From: Actinobacillus indolicus
GTDB lineage: Bacteria; Pseudomonadota; Gammaproteobacteria; Enterobacterales; Pasteurellaceae
Length of the DNA: 64,000 nucleotides
Direction: 5' to 3'
NCBI RefSeq assembly: GCF_004519515.1
Contig: NZ_CP038145.1
Location: forward strand, 1,964,001-2,028,000
Shown in pieces: positions 8,604 to 15,919 of the stretch. The notes below the pieces were generated by a model. It made no database searches, was not told where the DNA came from, and saw nothing but the letters and a program-made list of their open reading frames with translations. The position numbers and the translations under genes are program-made. The first letter of the stretch is position 1; each line of letters opens with the position of its first letter.

Positions 8604-9323
8604 ATGAATTTACCTAAAGTCGTTATATTAACCGGTGCAGGCATTTCTGCCGAATCGGGCATCCGCACTTTTCGTGCGTCAGATGGATTATGGGAAGATC
8701 ATCACATTGATGATGTGGCAACGCCCGAAGGATTTCAGCGTAATCCTGCGTTAGTTCAACGTTTTTATAATGAACGCCGTCGCCAACTGGCAAATCCGGA
8801 TATTCAGCCGAATACGGCACATTTAGCCTTAGCAAAATTGGAGCAGATATTAGGCGATAACCTACTGATTGTGACGCAAAATGTAGATAACTTGCACGAA
8901 CGTGCAGGATCTAAGAATGTGATCCATATGCACGGCGAATTGCTTCAAGTGCGGTGCGTTAAATCGGGCAAGGTCTATGAATGGCACAAAGATGTCACAG
9001 AAAATGATCGCTGTACTTGCTGTGAACCGCCAAATGTTTTACGCCCTAACATCGTTTGGTTTGGTGAAATTCCTTTTGAAATGAAACAAATTCAGACCGC
9101 ACTTCAACAATGTGATTATTTTGTTGCGATTGGTACATCGGGCAATGTTTATCCTGCGGCAGGATTTGTTCAGGAAACACAACCTTACCGTTGCAAAACG
9201 ATTGAGATCAACTTAGAGCCAAGCAAAGTTAAATCGCATTTTGATGAAGTACGAATTGGCAAAGCCGGAACACTTGTGCCTGAATGGGTAGATGAATTAC
9301 TTACAGAGATTTCAAATTCATAG
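8604..9323 (+). CDS. cobB: NAD-dependent protein deacylase CobB (class III sirtuin)
   Basis: A 239-residue sirtuin closely resembling E. coli CobB. GAGISAESGIRTFR (11-24) and TQNVDNLHERAG (91-102) form the NAD site, H110 in HMHGEL is the catalytic base, and cysteines at 118, 137, 139 and 140 match the zinc ribbon. Y55 and R58 in FYNERRR are the pair that gives class III sirtuins desuccinylase activity. I choose ATG 8604 behind ACGGAG rather than an upstream ATG inside the phosphatase gene. It removes acetyl or succinyl groups from lysines, consuming NAD. Coupled to the PP2C gene. Confidence 0.95.
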   Translation: MNLPKVVILTGAGISAESGIRTFRASDGLWEDHHIDDVATPEGFQRNPALVQRFYNERRRQLANPDIQPNTAHLALAKLEQILGDNLLIVTQNVDNLHERAGSKNVIHMHGELLQVRCVKSGKVYEWHKDVTENDRCTCCEPPNVLRPNIVWFGEIPFEMKQIQTALQQCDYFVAIGTSGNVYPAAGFVQETQPYRCKTIEINLEPSKVKSHFDEVRIGKAGTLVPEWVDELLTEISNS

Positions 9324-9408
9324 TAATAATATAACAAGCGGTAAGATTTTGAGAAAATTTTGCAATTTATCAAAATAATCATCGAATTTTTGTATAAAAT
9401 TTACACTT

Positions 9409-9428
9409 GAGAATATAAAGTTATTCTC
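9409..9428 (+). promoter_or_regulatory. inverted repeat upstream of the repeat-protein gene
   Basis: Perfect 7-bp inverted repeat GAGAATA-TAAAGT-TATTCTC, 74 nt before the start at 9502, unlike the other island operators. It could be an operator or a leader hairpin; nothing distinguishes the two. Confidence 0.35.
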
Positions 9429-9501
9429 CATTATCCGCTTTTAGTTTTTTATGTCGTTATGAAAATAAAAGCATGTTATTAACTAGGATAGGATATTTCA
9501 T

Positions 9502-9822
9502 ATGAAAAAAATTTCATTACCTAAAGATTGGGTTTGTGATGGTTCAACGCTAAAACCGAAAATTGGTGCAACATTATCTAATACTTGGATATATGAGCGA
9601 GGCGAACTTAAGCCTAAAATGAATGCTACGCTTTCAAAAACTTGGTTGTTTGATGGACAAACATTAAAACCTAAGATGAATGCTTCTTTATCGAATACTT
9701 GGATTTTAGATAATAAAGGTATTTTAAAGCCTAAAATGAATGCCTCTCAATCGAATAGTTATGATACTAATGGTAACTCTATTTTAATTGTATGGGCTGA
9801 AGTAGTTTTAAAACTTTGGTAA
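9502..9822 (+). CDS. small tandem-repeat protein, function unknown
   Basis: A 106-residue protein made of about four and a half copies of a 19-residue unit. LKPK begins at residues 17, 36, 55 and 75, each followed by a pattern M/I-N/G-A-T/S-L-S-N/K-T-W-I/L-x-D/E-x-G, with a half unit (WVCDGSTLKPK) at the N-terminus. No signal peptide or membrane segment. Regular W and DG positions suggest a beta-hairpin repeat. The ribosome site AGGATAGGA is strong, and a terminator follows at 9824, so the gene is real. I do not recognise the family. Confidence 0.7.
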   Translation: MKKISLPKDWVCDGSTLKPKIGATLSNTWIYERGELKPKMNATLSKTWLFDGQTLKPKMNASLSNTWILDNKGILKPKMNASQSNSYDTNGNSILIVWAEVVLKLW

Positions 9823-9823
9823 T

Positions 9824-9855
9824 TTAAGAGCCTCTTGAATAAGAGGCTTAATTTT
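9824..9855 (+). terminator. rho-independent terminator after the repeat-protein gene
   Basis: AAGAGCCTCTT / AAGAGGCTT hairpin with loop GAAT followed by AATTTT. It separates the repeat protein from the channel gene 12 nt downstream, though partial read-through is possible. Confidence 0.7.
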
Positions 9856-9866
9856 GAGGTTTTATT

Positions 9867-10682
9867 ATGTCTTTTTTTAGAATCAAAGTTGCTAAATTTA
9901 TAAAAAGTCATTATTTTTATAACTTTATTCTTACTATTATAGTCCTAAATGCGATTATTATCGGATTACAAACAAATACTAAAATAAATGAAGGGTTTAG
10001 TGATTTTCTTGAGTTCTTGAATCATGCTTTTCTTATTATCTTTTTAATTGAGTTTTCATTAAGAATATATGTATATAGAGCACATTTTTTTCATCGTAAA
10101 TGGGATGTGTTTGATCTTTTTGTTGTATTAATTTCTATTGTTCCTGAAACATCTGTCGTTTCTGTCTTTCGCTTTTTGAGGGTGACAAGAATATTAAGGC
10201 TGGTATCTATTATTCCTAAGATACAATTTATAACGCAAGTTTTATTGAGGACATTATCATCTATTATTAGTATTGGTGTATTGTTAATGGTTGTTTACTA
10301 TATTTATGCAGTCATTTCAACAACATTATATGGTCAGGATTTTCCTCAATGGTTTGGAAATATAGGAGAAAGCTACTATACATTATTCCAAATTATGACT
10401 TTTGAAAGTTGGTCTATGGGCATTGTTCGTCCAGTAATGGAAAAACATCCTTATGCCTGGATTGTTTTTGTCAGTTTTCTCGTTATTGCAACTTATATTG
10501 TATTAAATATTGTTATCGGAATTATTGTTGATTGTATTGGAGAAATTAAAGATAGCAATAAGGATTTAACTTGTGAAAAAAGTGAGTTGTTACAGGATGA
10601 AATTTTGAATAAAATTAATGGGTTAGAAAAAGAAATTAAAAATTTACAGAATATTATAGTAAATATGGAGAGAAATAAATGA
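9867..10682 (+). CDS. voltage-gated sodium channel, bacterial NaChBac/NavAb type
   Basis: A 271-residue six-helix channel subunit that would assemble as a tetramer in the inner membrane. S1 is about 18-37, S2 50-68, S3 80-95. S4 carries the voltage sensor FRFLRVTRILRLV with arginines at 102, 105, 108 and 111. S5 is about 130-152, the selectivity filter TFESWSM is at 178-184 (NavAb has TLESWSM), S6 about 195-222. The C-terminus (about 235-271) is a coiled coil typical of this family. The stop overlaps the next start by 4 bp (ATGA), so it is translationally coupled to a nucleotidase. Confidence 0.92.
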   Translation: MSFFRIKVAKFIKSHYFYNFILTIIVLNAIIIGLQTNTKINEGFSDFLEFLNHAFLIIFLIEFSLRIYVYRAHFFHRKWDVFDLFVVLISIVPETSVVSVFRFLRVTRILRLVSIIPKIQFITQVLLRTLSSIISIGVLLMVVYYIYAVISTTLYGQDFPQWFGNIGESYYTLFQIMTFESWSMGIVRPVMEKHPYAWIVFVSFLVIATYIVLNIVIGIIVDCIGEIKDSNKDLTCEKSELLQDEILNKINGLEKEIKNLQNIIVNMERNK

Positions 10683-11131
10683 AAAAAATTGTTTATATTG
10701 ATATGGATAATGTCATTGTTGATTTTCCAACAGGCATTGCCAAATTAGATGAAAAAACACGTCAGCAATATGTGGGAAATTATGATGAAGTAGAAGGTAT
10801 TTTCGGTTTAATGGAACCTATGCCTAAAGCGATTGAAGCCGTTCATCAATTAGCAGAAAAATATGATATTTATGTGTTATCTACATCACCGTGGCATAAC
10901 CCATCAGCTTGGATAGATAAAATAAAATGGATTCATCGTTATTTTGGTGAAGATAAAAACTCCGTGCTATATAAACGAGTGATCCTTTCTCATCATAAAA
11001 ATCTAAATCAAGGCGATTATTTAATTGATGATCGTACGGCAAATGGTGCGGATAAATTTAAAGGTGAGCATATTCATTTTGGTACAGAAAAATTTCCTGA
11101 TTGGGAGAGTGTGCTGAAATATTTGTTATAG
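10679..11131 (+). CDS. HAD-family 5'(3')-deoxyribonucleotidase-like protein
   Basis: A 150-residue HAD hydrolase of the NT5C type. YIDMDNVIVDF (5-15) holds the nucleophile aspartate and the acid two residues later; LSTSPW is motif II and LIDDRTANG motif IV. Such enzymes remove phosphate from deoxynucleoside monophosphates, and relatives are often phage-encoded. ATGA overlap with the channel gene. Confidence 0.85.
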   Translation: MKKIVYIDMDNVIVDFPTGIAKLDEKTRQQYVGNYDEVEGIFGLMEPMPKAIEAVHQLAEKYDIYVLSTSPWHNPSAWIDKIKWIHRYFGEDKNSVLYKRVILSHHKNLNQGDYLIDDRTANGADKFKGEHIHFGTEKFPDWESVLKYLL

Positions 11132-11157
11132 GTTTAATTCTTATCTATAACTTACTA

Positions 11158-11188
11158 CGACACATCCTGTCGCACCCCTCCATATAAT
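11158..11188 (+). promoter_or_regulatory. island operator copy d with -10 box (before the twin-sirtuin unit)
   Basis: Inverted repeat CGACACATCCTGTCG at 11158-11172, 10 nt, then TATAAT at 11183-11188; the start codon at 11219 follows after a GAGGTGATAT ribosome site. Confidence 0.8.
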
Positions 11189-11218
11189 GACTTCCGTAAG
11201 ATAAATACGAGGTGATAT

Positions 11219-11980
11219 ATGGAAACAAAATCAAATTTTTATGTGTATGTGCTAATCGATCCTAAACAGCCTGAACAGATTGCTAAAGTTGGATATGGCA
11301 AACATTTCTCTGTGATGCTTCAAGCGAAAGGCACATATCCTAATTTTTATGATCCCCCTTTTCATTATTATATTTTAAAACAGAACTTAACCAGAAAAGA
11401 GGCAAAAGAAGCGGTTGCTTTACTTAATTCGTTACTTTCATTGGTAAAAAGTTTGCCTGATCCTACCGCTATGAAAACTTGGCTTAACCAGTTAGATGTC
11501 AGTCAAGAATATGTGCCAGAAGAATTAATTCATATTCCATTATTTTTAGAACACCTTATTTATTTAGTTGAACAAAATGAGATGGAAAATGCATTTATTC
11601 ATCTTCATTGTGAACAAAAAATTAGAACGCTTAAACTTTTTGCCAGTAAATATCAATGGGAAATAAAACGTATTGATATTACTTATGGTGAAAATAATTC
11701 AAAAGCCATTTATTTGATTTCAGGACAAAATCTTCAGCAATATATTCCAAAACTTGCAAATTACTTTAATGAAAAATATCTCATTTCACCAATAAACAAA
11801 CAAACGATTTATGATTATTTTAATCAACTTAGCGAGCAGACATTTCAAGCGGTGATTTCTTGTCAAAAAATAGTTGTACCGCCCCCAGTCAATATTATGG
11901 GTGCTTGGGCGAGAGATACTGTGATAAATAGTCATTTACGCAAAATGGAAAGAGGAGAAATATTTAGTTATGAAAAATGA
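11219..11980 (+). CDS. unknown protein, first gene of the twin-sirtuin unit
   Basis: A 253-residue soluble protein I do not recognise. The N-terminus FYVYVLIDP, followed by KVGYGKH, is reminiscent of a GIY-YIG or LEM3-like nuclease strand pair, but the YIG part and catalytic Arg/Glu are not convincing, so no function is assigned. Its end overlaps the first sirtuin by 11 bp, which implies translational coupling and a shared role. Confidence 0.75.
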   Translation: METKSNFYVYVLIDPKQPEQIAKVGYGKHFSVMLQAKGTYPNFYDPPFHYYILKQNLTRKEAKEAVALLNSLLSLVKSLPDPTAMKTWLNQLDVSQEYVPEELIHIPLFLEHLIYLVEQNEMENAFIHLHCEQKIRTLKLFASKYQWEIKRIDITYGENNSKAIYLISGQNLQQYIPKLANYFNEKYLISPINKQTIYDYFNQLSEQTFQAVISCQKIVVPPPVNIMGAWARDTVINSHLRKMERGEIFSYEK

Positions 11981-12806
11981 TCTTAATTACGCCGTTGAAC
12001 TTATTCGCAGAGCGAATGGTATTTTGATTACTGCTGGGGCAGGAATGAGTGTGGACAGTGGTCTGCCTGATTTTCGCAGTGTAGGCGGTTTGTGGAATGC
12101 TTATCCGCCACTTGAAAAATTCGGGTTGTCCTTTAGCGAAATTGCGACACCTAAGATCTATCTTGAACAGCCCGAACTTGCCTATTGGTTTTTTGCTCAT
12201 CGTCTAAAAAGTTATCGAGAAACGCCGGCTCATCAAGGCTATCACATTTTAAAACGATGGGCAGAGCAGATGGAACACGGTTATTTTGTGTTTACTAGCA
12301 ACGTGGATGGGCATTTTCAGCAAGCCGGATTTGATGACAAGCGGATTTATGAAGTACACGGTTCTTTGCACCGAATGCAATGTTTTTACAACTGCCAAGA
12401 TAAAACGTGGCGTTCAGATAATTTTCAGCCTGAAGTGGATAATGAAAAATGTTTACTTTTAAGTGAAAAGCCAACTTGCCCTGATTGTCACGGTATGGCT
12501 CGTCAAAATGTGATGATGTTTGACGACTATCTTTATTGCGATCATTTCTACGAAACCAAACTGGAGGCGTTACAAAAATGGCTAAAACAAGTGGAGCGAT
12601 TAGTGGTGGTTGAATTGGGGGCAGGCAAGGCGATCCCAACGGTTCGGCGGTTCTCAGAGCGGACAGCAAAACAGAAAAAAGGTGGCTTTATTCGTATTAA
12701 CCCCCTTGATGCAGGTGTTCCGAAAATGCATTTTTTAAGTTTGGAAATGAAGGCACTGGATGCATTAGTGGCGATTAATGAGCAACTAAACAAGCGGTCA
12801 GATTAA
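11970..12806 (+). CDS. divergent Sir2-family protein, copy 1
   Basis: A 278-residue sirtuin fold. GAGMSVDSGLPDFR (23-36) is the NAD-binding loop. TSNVD (109-113) replaces the usual TQNID, with Ser in place of the conserved Gln. H130 in VHGSL is the catalytic base. C138, C142, C170 and C173 form a zinc site. It is not a CobB orthologue: it has its own insert (residues about 140-165) and lacks the YxxR desuccinylase pair. It may deacylate a specific partner, ADP-ribosylate, or hydrolyse NAD. It is about 27 nt before a paralogue of almost equal length. Confidence 0.88.
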   Translation: MKNDLNYAVELIRRANGILITAGAGMSVDSGLPDFRSVGGLWNAYPPLEKFGLSFSEIATPKIYLEQPELAYWFFAHRLKSYRETPAHQGYHILKRWAEQMEHGYFVFTSNVDGHFQQAGFDDKRIYEVHGSLHRMQCFYNCQDKTWRSDNFQPEVDNEKCLLLSEKPTCPDCHGMARQNVMMFDDYLYCDHFYETKLEALQKWLKQVERLVVVELGAGKAIPTVRRFSERTAKQKKGGFIRINPLDAGVPKMHFLSLEMKALDALVAINEQLNKRSD

Positions 12807-12832
12807 CCCTAAATTTTGCAAAGGTAGCCCAA

Positions 12833-13672
12833 ATGACAATTTCAGAACAGATCAAACGTTGTGCAGACTTAATTCAAACTGCCGATAGCTTATTAATTAC
12901 CGCAGGGGCTGGAATAGGTGTGGACAGCGGTCTGCCCGATTTTCGTGGAAAAAATGGCTTTTGGCGAGCTTACCCTATGTTTGAAAAACGTAACATCACC
13001 TTTGAAGCCTTGGCAACGCCACGACTATTTATTGAAAATCCACGCCTTGCTTGGGGCTTTTATGGTATGCGATTAAAGCAGTATCGAGAAACTACGCCAC
13101 ATCAAGGTTTTCAGATTTTGAAAAAATGGGCGGATAAGTTACCGCTTGGAGCTTATATTTTTACCAGCAATGTTGATGAGCAATTTCAAAAAGCAGGGTT
13201 TCCGCCTAATCGGGTGCAAGAATGTCACGGCTCTATTTATATGATGCAATGCCTGAAAAAATGTCGTGACGATATTTGGCTTGCTACGGAATTTCTTCCT
13301 GAAATTGATGAAGAAGCCGGCTTATTAACGAATGAGCTACCGACTTGCCCACATTGTCAAGGTTTGGCTAGACCGTGGATTTTGATGTTTGATGATTATG
13401 ATTGGATCAGCAAGCCTTGCGATTGGCAAAATATGTATTTTCACGAATTTTGGCTACCTAAACCCCAAAAATTAGTGGTTATTGAAATTGGAGCTGGAAC
13501 GGCTATTCCAACAGTGCGTAACTTTTCTAACCGCATTGCCAGCTTGAAAAATGCTCCACTTATTCGGATTAACCCTGATTTTCCAAATGTATTTCAAGCA
13601 CAGCATATTGGTTTAAAAATGGGTGCGTTGGACGCATTGCGGATGATTGATGAAACCATAGGGAAATTGTAG
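12833..13672 (+). CDS. divergent Sir2-family protein, copy 2
   Basis: A 279-residue paralogue of the preceding gene and clearly an old tandem duplicate (shared DSGLPDFR, TSNVD, C-x3-C and CPxCxGxAR motifs, but many substitutions). NAD loop at 25-38, TSNVD at 111-115, catalytic H132, zinc cysteines 140, 144, 172 and 175. E-C-HGS replaces E-V-HGS before the catalytic His. Retention of all catalytic residues in both copies suggests distinct substrates or a heterodimer. Confidence 0.88.
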   Translation: MTISEQIKRCADLIQTADSLLITAGAGIGVDSGLPDFRGKNGFWRAYPMFEKRNITFEALATPRLFIENPRLAWGFYGMRLKQYRETTPHQGFQILKKWADKLPLGAYIFTSNVDEQFQKAGFPPNRVQECHGSIYMMQCLKKCRDDIWLATEFLPEIDEEAGLLTNELPTCPHCQGLARPWILMFDDYDWISKPCDWQNMYFHEFWLPKPQKLVVIEIGAGTAIPTVRNFSNRIASLKNAPLIRINPDFPNVFQAQHIGLKMGALDALRMIDETIGKL

Positions 13673-13726
13673 GAAGTCATTTGTAAAAAAATTACACAAT
13701 CAGACCGCTTACATTAAGGAAAAGAG

Positions 13727-14836
13727 ATGAAATATCGATTAACAGAAAATGTGATTGAGTATGAAGGGAAAAGACTTTTTCAAATTCAAGCAGTAAAAAA
13801 TTTCCAAGCAGATCAATGGTATATTCAAGCAGGGGAACTTGGCGGATATGTGGAAAGTGAACGAAACTTATCACAACAAGGCTCTTGTTGGTTAATGAAG
13901 AGAAGCAAAGTGATGGATAATGCATCAGTATCAGGAAATGCTTATGTCAGTGGTTCGTCGGTCATTTCGGGCAATGCACAAGTATTTGATAATGCAAAGA
14001 TAGTGGGTAGCTCTAAAGTGACAGATAATGCCAAAGTGTATGGCAGTGCGTTTATTATGAACTGCGAAATTGTTGGTGATGATGCTCAAGTTTTTGAATT
14101 TGCAGTGATTGCAAAAGCTGTCAGTGTTGTCGGCTCGGCTAAAATTTATGGGAATGCTGAAATTGATAGCTTTGCAAAAGTAGGTGGCGAATGTGAAATT
14201 TTTGATCATGCTCTTATTAAAAATCAGGCGAATGTGAGTGGTAAAGCTCGTATTTTTGGAAAAGCGATTATTCAAGATGACGTGCATATTTGGGATAACG
14301 CCGTTATTTGTGATGCTACGATAAGAGAAAAAGCAAAAATTTCAGGGAATGCAAGGGTTATTGGGAATGTGATTGATATTTGTGGGAGTGTTGCATTGTC
14401 TGATGATGCATTTATTCAATCACAATCTGATTTTATTTATATTGAAAAATTTGGTTTGTTTGAAACAGGATTAACAATATTTAACACAGAAAATGGTTTT
14501 AAATTTCGATATGCAGGCAAAGCTTTTAATGCAGAGCAATTCATTGTGAGTAGTCATAAAGCTATTGAAGAATATCAGTTTTTTATTGATGTAATAAAAC
14601 AAAGTAAGCAGAAAGAAAAGATAATGAGTGTCACAAATATTGGTATGCATACATTGTTACAATATCCTAAATCTTGCGTCACTCATTTTTATAAAACAGA
14701 TCAAAACATTGAAATTAAGTTTGAACTTAAGAGTCACAAAATGGAATATGAAGCAGAATATTTTATTAATGAGATGAAATTAAATATAGAAACATTAGAG
14801 AACTTATTAAGTTTGATTAAAAACAGGAAGATGTAA
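13727..14836 (+). CDS. YdcK-like left-handed beta-helix protein
   Basis: A 369-residue protein. Residues 1-60 have the YdcK-family head (GELGGYVESERNLSQQGSCW, 36-55); residues about 60-225 are hexapeptide repeats of the form x-N/D-A-x-V-x-G that build a left-handed beta-helix; residues 240-369 are a separate helical tail of unknown function. YdcK-like proteins have no proven activity, and similar helices occur in transferases and prophage proteins. An uptake-signal-like ACCGCTT lies before it, so it may have its own promoter. Two nt separate it from the next gene. Confidence 0.78.
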   Translation: MKYRLTENVIEYEGKRLFQIQAVKNFQADQWYIQAGELGGYVESERNLSQQGSCWLMKRSKVMDNASVSGNAYVSGSSVISGNAQVFDNAKIVGSSKVTDNAKVYGSAFIMNCEIVGDDAQVFEFAVIAKAVSVVGSAKIYGNAEIDSFAKVGGECEIFDHALIKNQANVSGKARIFGKAIIQDDVHIWDNAVICDATIREKAKISGNARVIGNVIDICGSVALSDDAFIQSQSDFIYIEKFGLFETGLTIFNTENGFKFRYAGKAFNAEQFIVSSHKAIEEYQFFIDVIKQSKQKEKIMSVTNIGMHTLLQYPKSCVTHFYKTDQNIEIKFELKSHKMEYEAEYFINEMKLNIETLENLLSLIKNRKM

Positions 14837-14837
14837 A

Positions 14838-15485
14838 ATGGCTAAATTTTATTTTCAAAAAATGATTGCAGAAAAATTGCTAAATCATCCCGCTTGTAAA
14901 GAATGGGGACTTATTGCTACTTTTAAACATAATCGTGTGGAAGTTCGTTCAATCTATTGGAGCTCACCACTTTCTTTAGTATTTATTCAACATTCTAAAT
15001 TTCAATTTGAAATGAGCTTAGCTTGTGAATTTGAACATAAAATTTATGGAAAATGTTTCGATCATCTATTAAATGAAGATTGTTATATTAGAAAAACAGA
15101 AAAAGGTTATTTTTGTGAGTTTGATGTAGAAAATAAATATTATGCAGATATAGAAACTTTATTAATGGAACATCAAATTAATATAGTGATTAATTTTTTA
15201 GAGAAATATGGCTTCTGCCTTAGATTGCAATATTGGGTAAAAGACGGAATACATCACGCTTTTTTAGAAAATGAAAATACGGAATTTCAGAATGAGAAAT
15301 TAAGAAAACTGGGATGGGTACAGTGTTATGGTTATGCTTGTTATACAGATGATGAGTTGAAATCTTTTATTTCTCAAGATATGTTGGAAAGTAAGGAAAT
15401 AACAATTTCTGGGGTACAAAGGAAGTATAGGTTAGGGTATAAAAGAGCTATGAGACTAGTTGAGTATTTTAGAAATGCTAATTAA
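14838..15485 (+). CDS. unknown protein with FtsK-gamma-like C-terminal DNA-binding domain
   Basis: A 215-residue protein. The final 30 residues (ISGVQRKYRLGYKRAMRLV) closely match the FtsK gamma winged helix (consensus S-x-VQRxxRIGYNRAxRLxE), the domain that reads KOPS sequences in FtsK. The rest has no motor domain and no family I know. Co-transcribed with the YdcK-like gene (2 nt apart). Possibly a DNA-targeting or prophage-derived protein. Confidence 0.72.
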   Translation: MAKFYFQKMIAEKLLNHPACKEWGLIATFKHNRVEVRSIYWSSPLSLVFIQHSKFQFEMSLACEFEHKIYGKCFDHLLNEDCYIRKTEKGYFCEFDVENKYYADIETLLMEHQINIVINFLEKYGFCLRLQYWVKDGIHHAFLENENTEFQNEKLRKLGWVQCYGYACYTDDELKSFISQDMLESKEITISGVQRKYRLGYKRAMRLVEYFRNAN

Positions 15486-15543
15486 CGTTTTTCGATGTAA
15501 AAATATGGGTTAATTATCCGTTAATTTATTCAAATCAATATTT

Positions 15544-15594
15544 AAAGCGGTGAAATTCGTGAAGTGATTTACAAACTTCATCGCTTTATTTTTT
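15544..15594 (+). terminator. rho-independent terminator closing the twin-sirtuin unit
   Basis: AAAGCG / CGCTTT stem with an inner TGAA/TTCA extension, followed by a long T-rich tract (ATTTTTTTATTTT). It isolates operator copy e downstream. Confidence 0.7.
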
Positions 15595-15616
15595 TATTTT
15601 ATTATTATTTTTTGTA

Positions 15617-15647
15617 CGACATATCTTGTCGCGATACTCAATAAAAT
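15617..15647 (+). promoter_or_regulatory. island operator copy e with -10 box (before the RNA-repair genes)
   Basis: Inverted repeat CGACATATCTTGTCG at 15617-15631, identical to copy a, then 10 nt and TAAAAT at 15642-15647. Unlike the other copies it is 289 nt from the next start codon; the interval is the structured leader. Confidence 0.78.
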
Positions 15648-15654
15648 ACTATTG

Positions 15655-15908
15655 AAAAATAAGATAATCCCTAGAATTTTGCAACAGTCGTTCTCTTACG
15701 TCGTTTTGTGCTATCTGAGAATAACGGTGGCTAAAACTGAGGGTGAGACTAAACAAGACTTGCTATTTTTTAGAGTAGAGTGTAAATTTTGATCGTCCGA
15801 TCAAAATTTACACCTCAAACTAACCACATGATTCCTAACTAAACCTTTAGGAAATAGGTGGATGCCTTTCTATTTGGTATCAAATGTTAATTTCAAAATA
15901 ATATAATT
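15655..15908 (+). ncRNA. candidate structured RNA or 5' leader ahead of the RNA ligase
   Basis: No gene fits here, but base-pairing is dense. CGTTCTC (15689-15695) can pair with GAGAATAACG (15717-15726). GTGG (15727-15730) pairs with CCAC (15824-15827) and GAG (15739-15741) with CTC (15814-15816), enclosing a perfect 15-bp hairpin (15780-15794 with 15799-15813, loop GTCC). A further 7-bp hairpin TTCCTAA / TTAGGAA spans 15832-15853. No T-run follows the 15-bp hairpin, so it is not an obvious terminator. It could be an independent small RNA, a substrate or guide for the ligase, or a regulatory leader. Its transcription from operator copy e is inferred. Confidence 0.5.
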
Positions 15909-15919
15909 AAGGATTGATT

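Noticed and set aside
9450..9465. Sixth operator copy before the repeat-protein gene (ATGTCGTTAT)
   Set aside because: Only one half-site is present and there is no -10 box at the conserved 10-nt spacing.
11219..11330. GIY-YIG nuclease domain
   Set aside because: Only the first strand resembles the family; YIG and the catalytic Arg/Glu are not found.
15780..15813. 15-bp hairpin as a rho-independent terminator
   Set aside because: No T-tract on either strand; CCTCAAAC follows.
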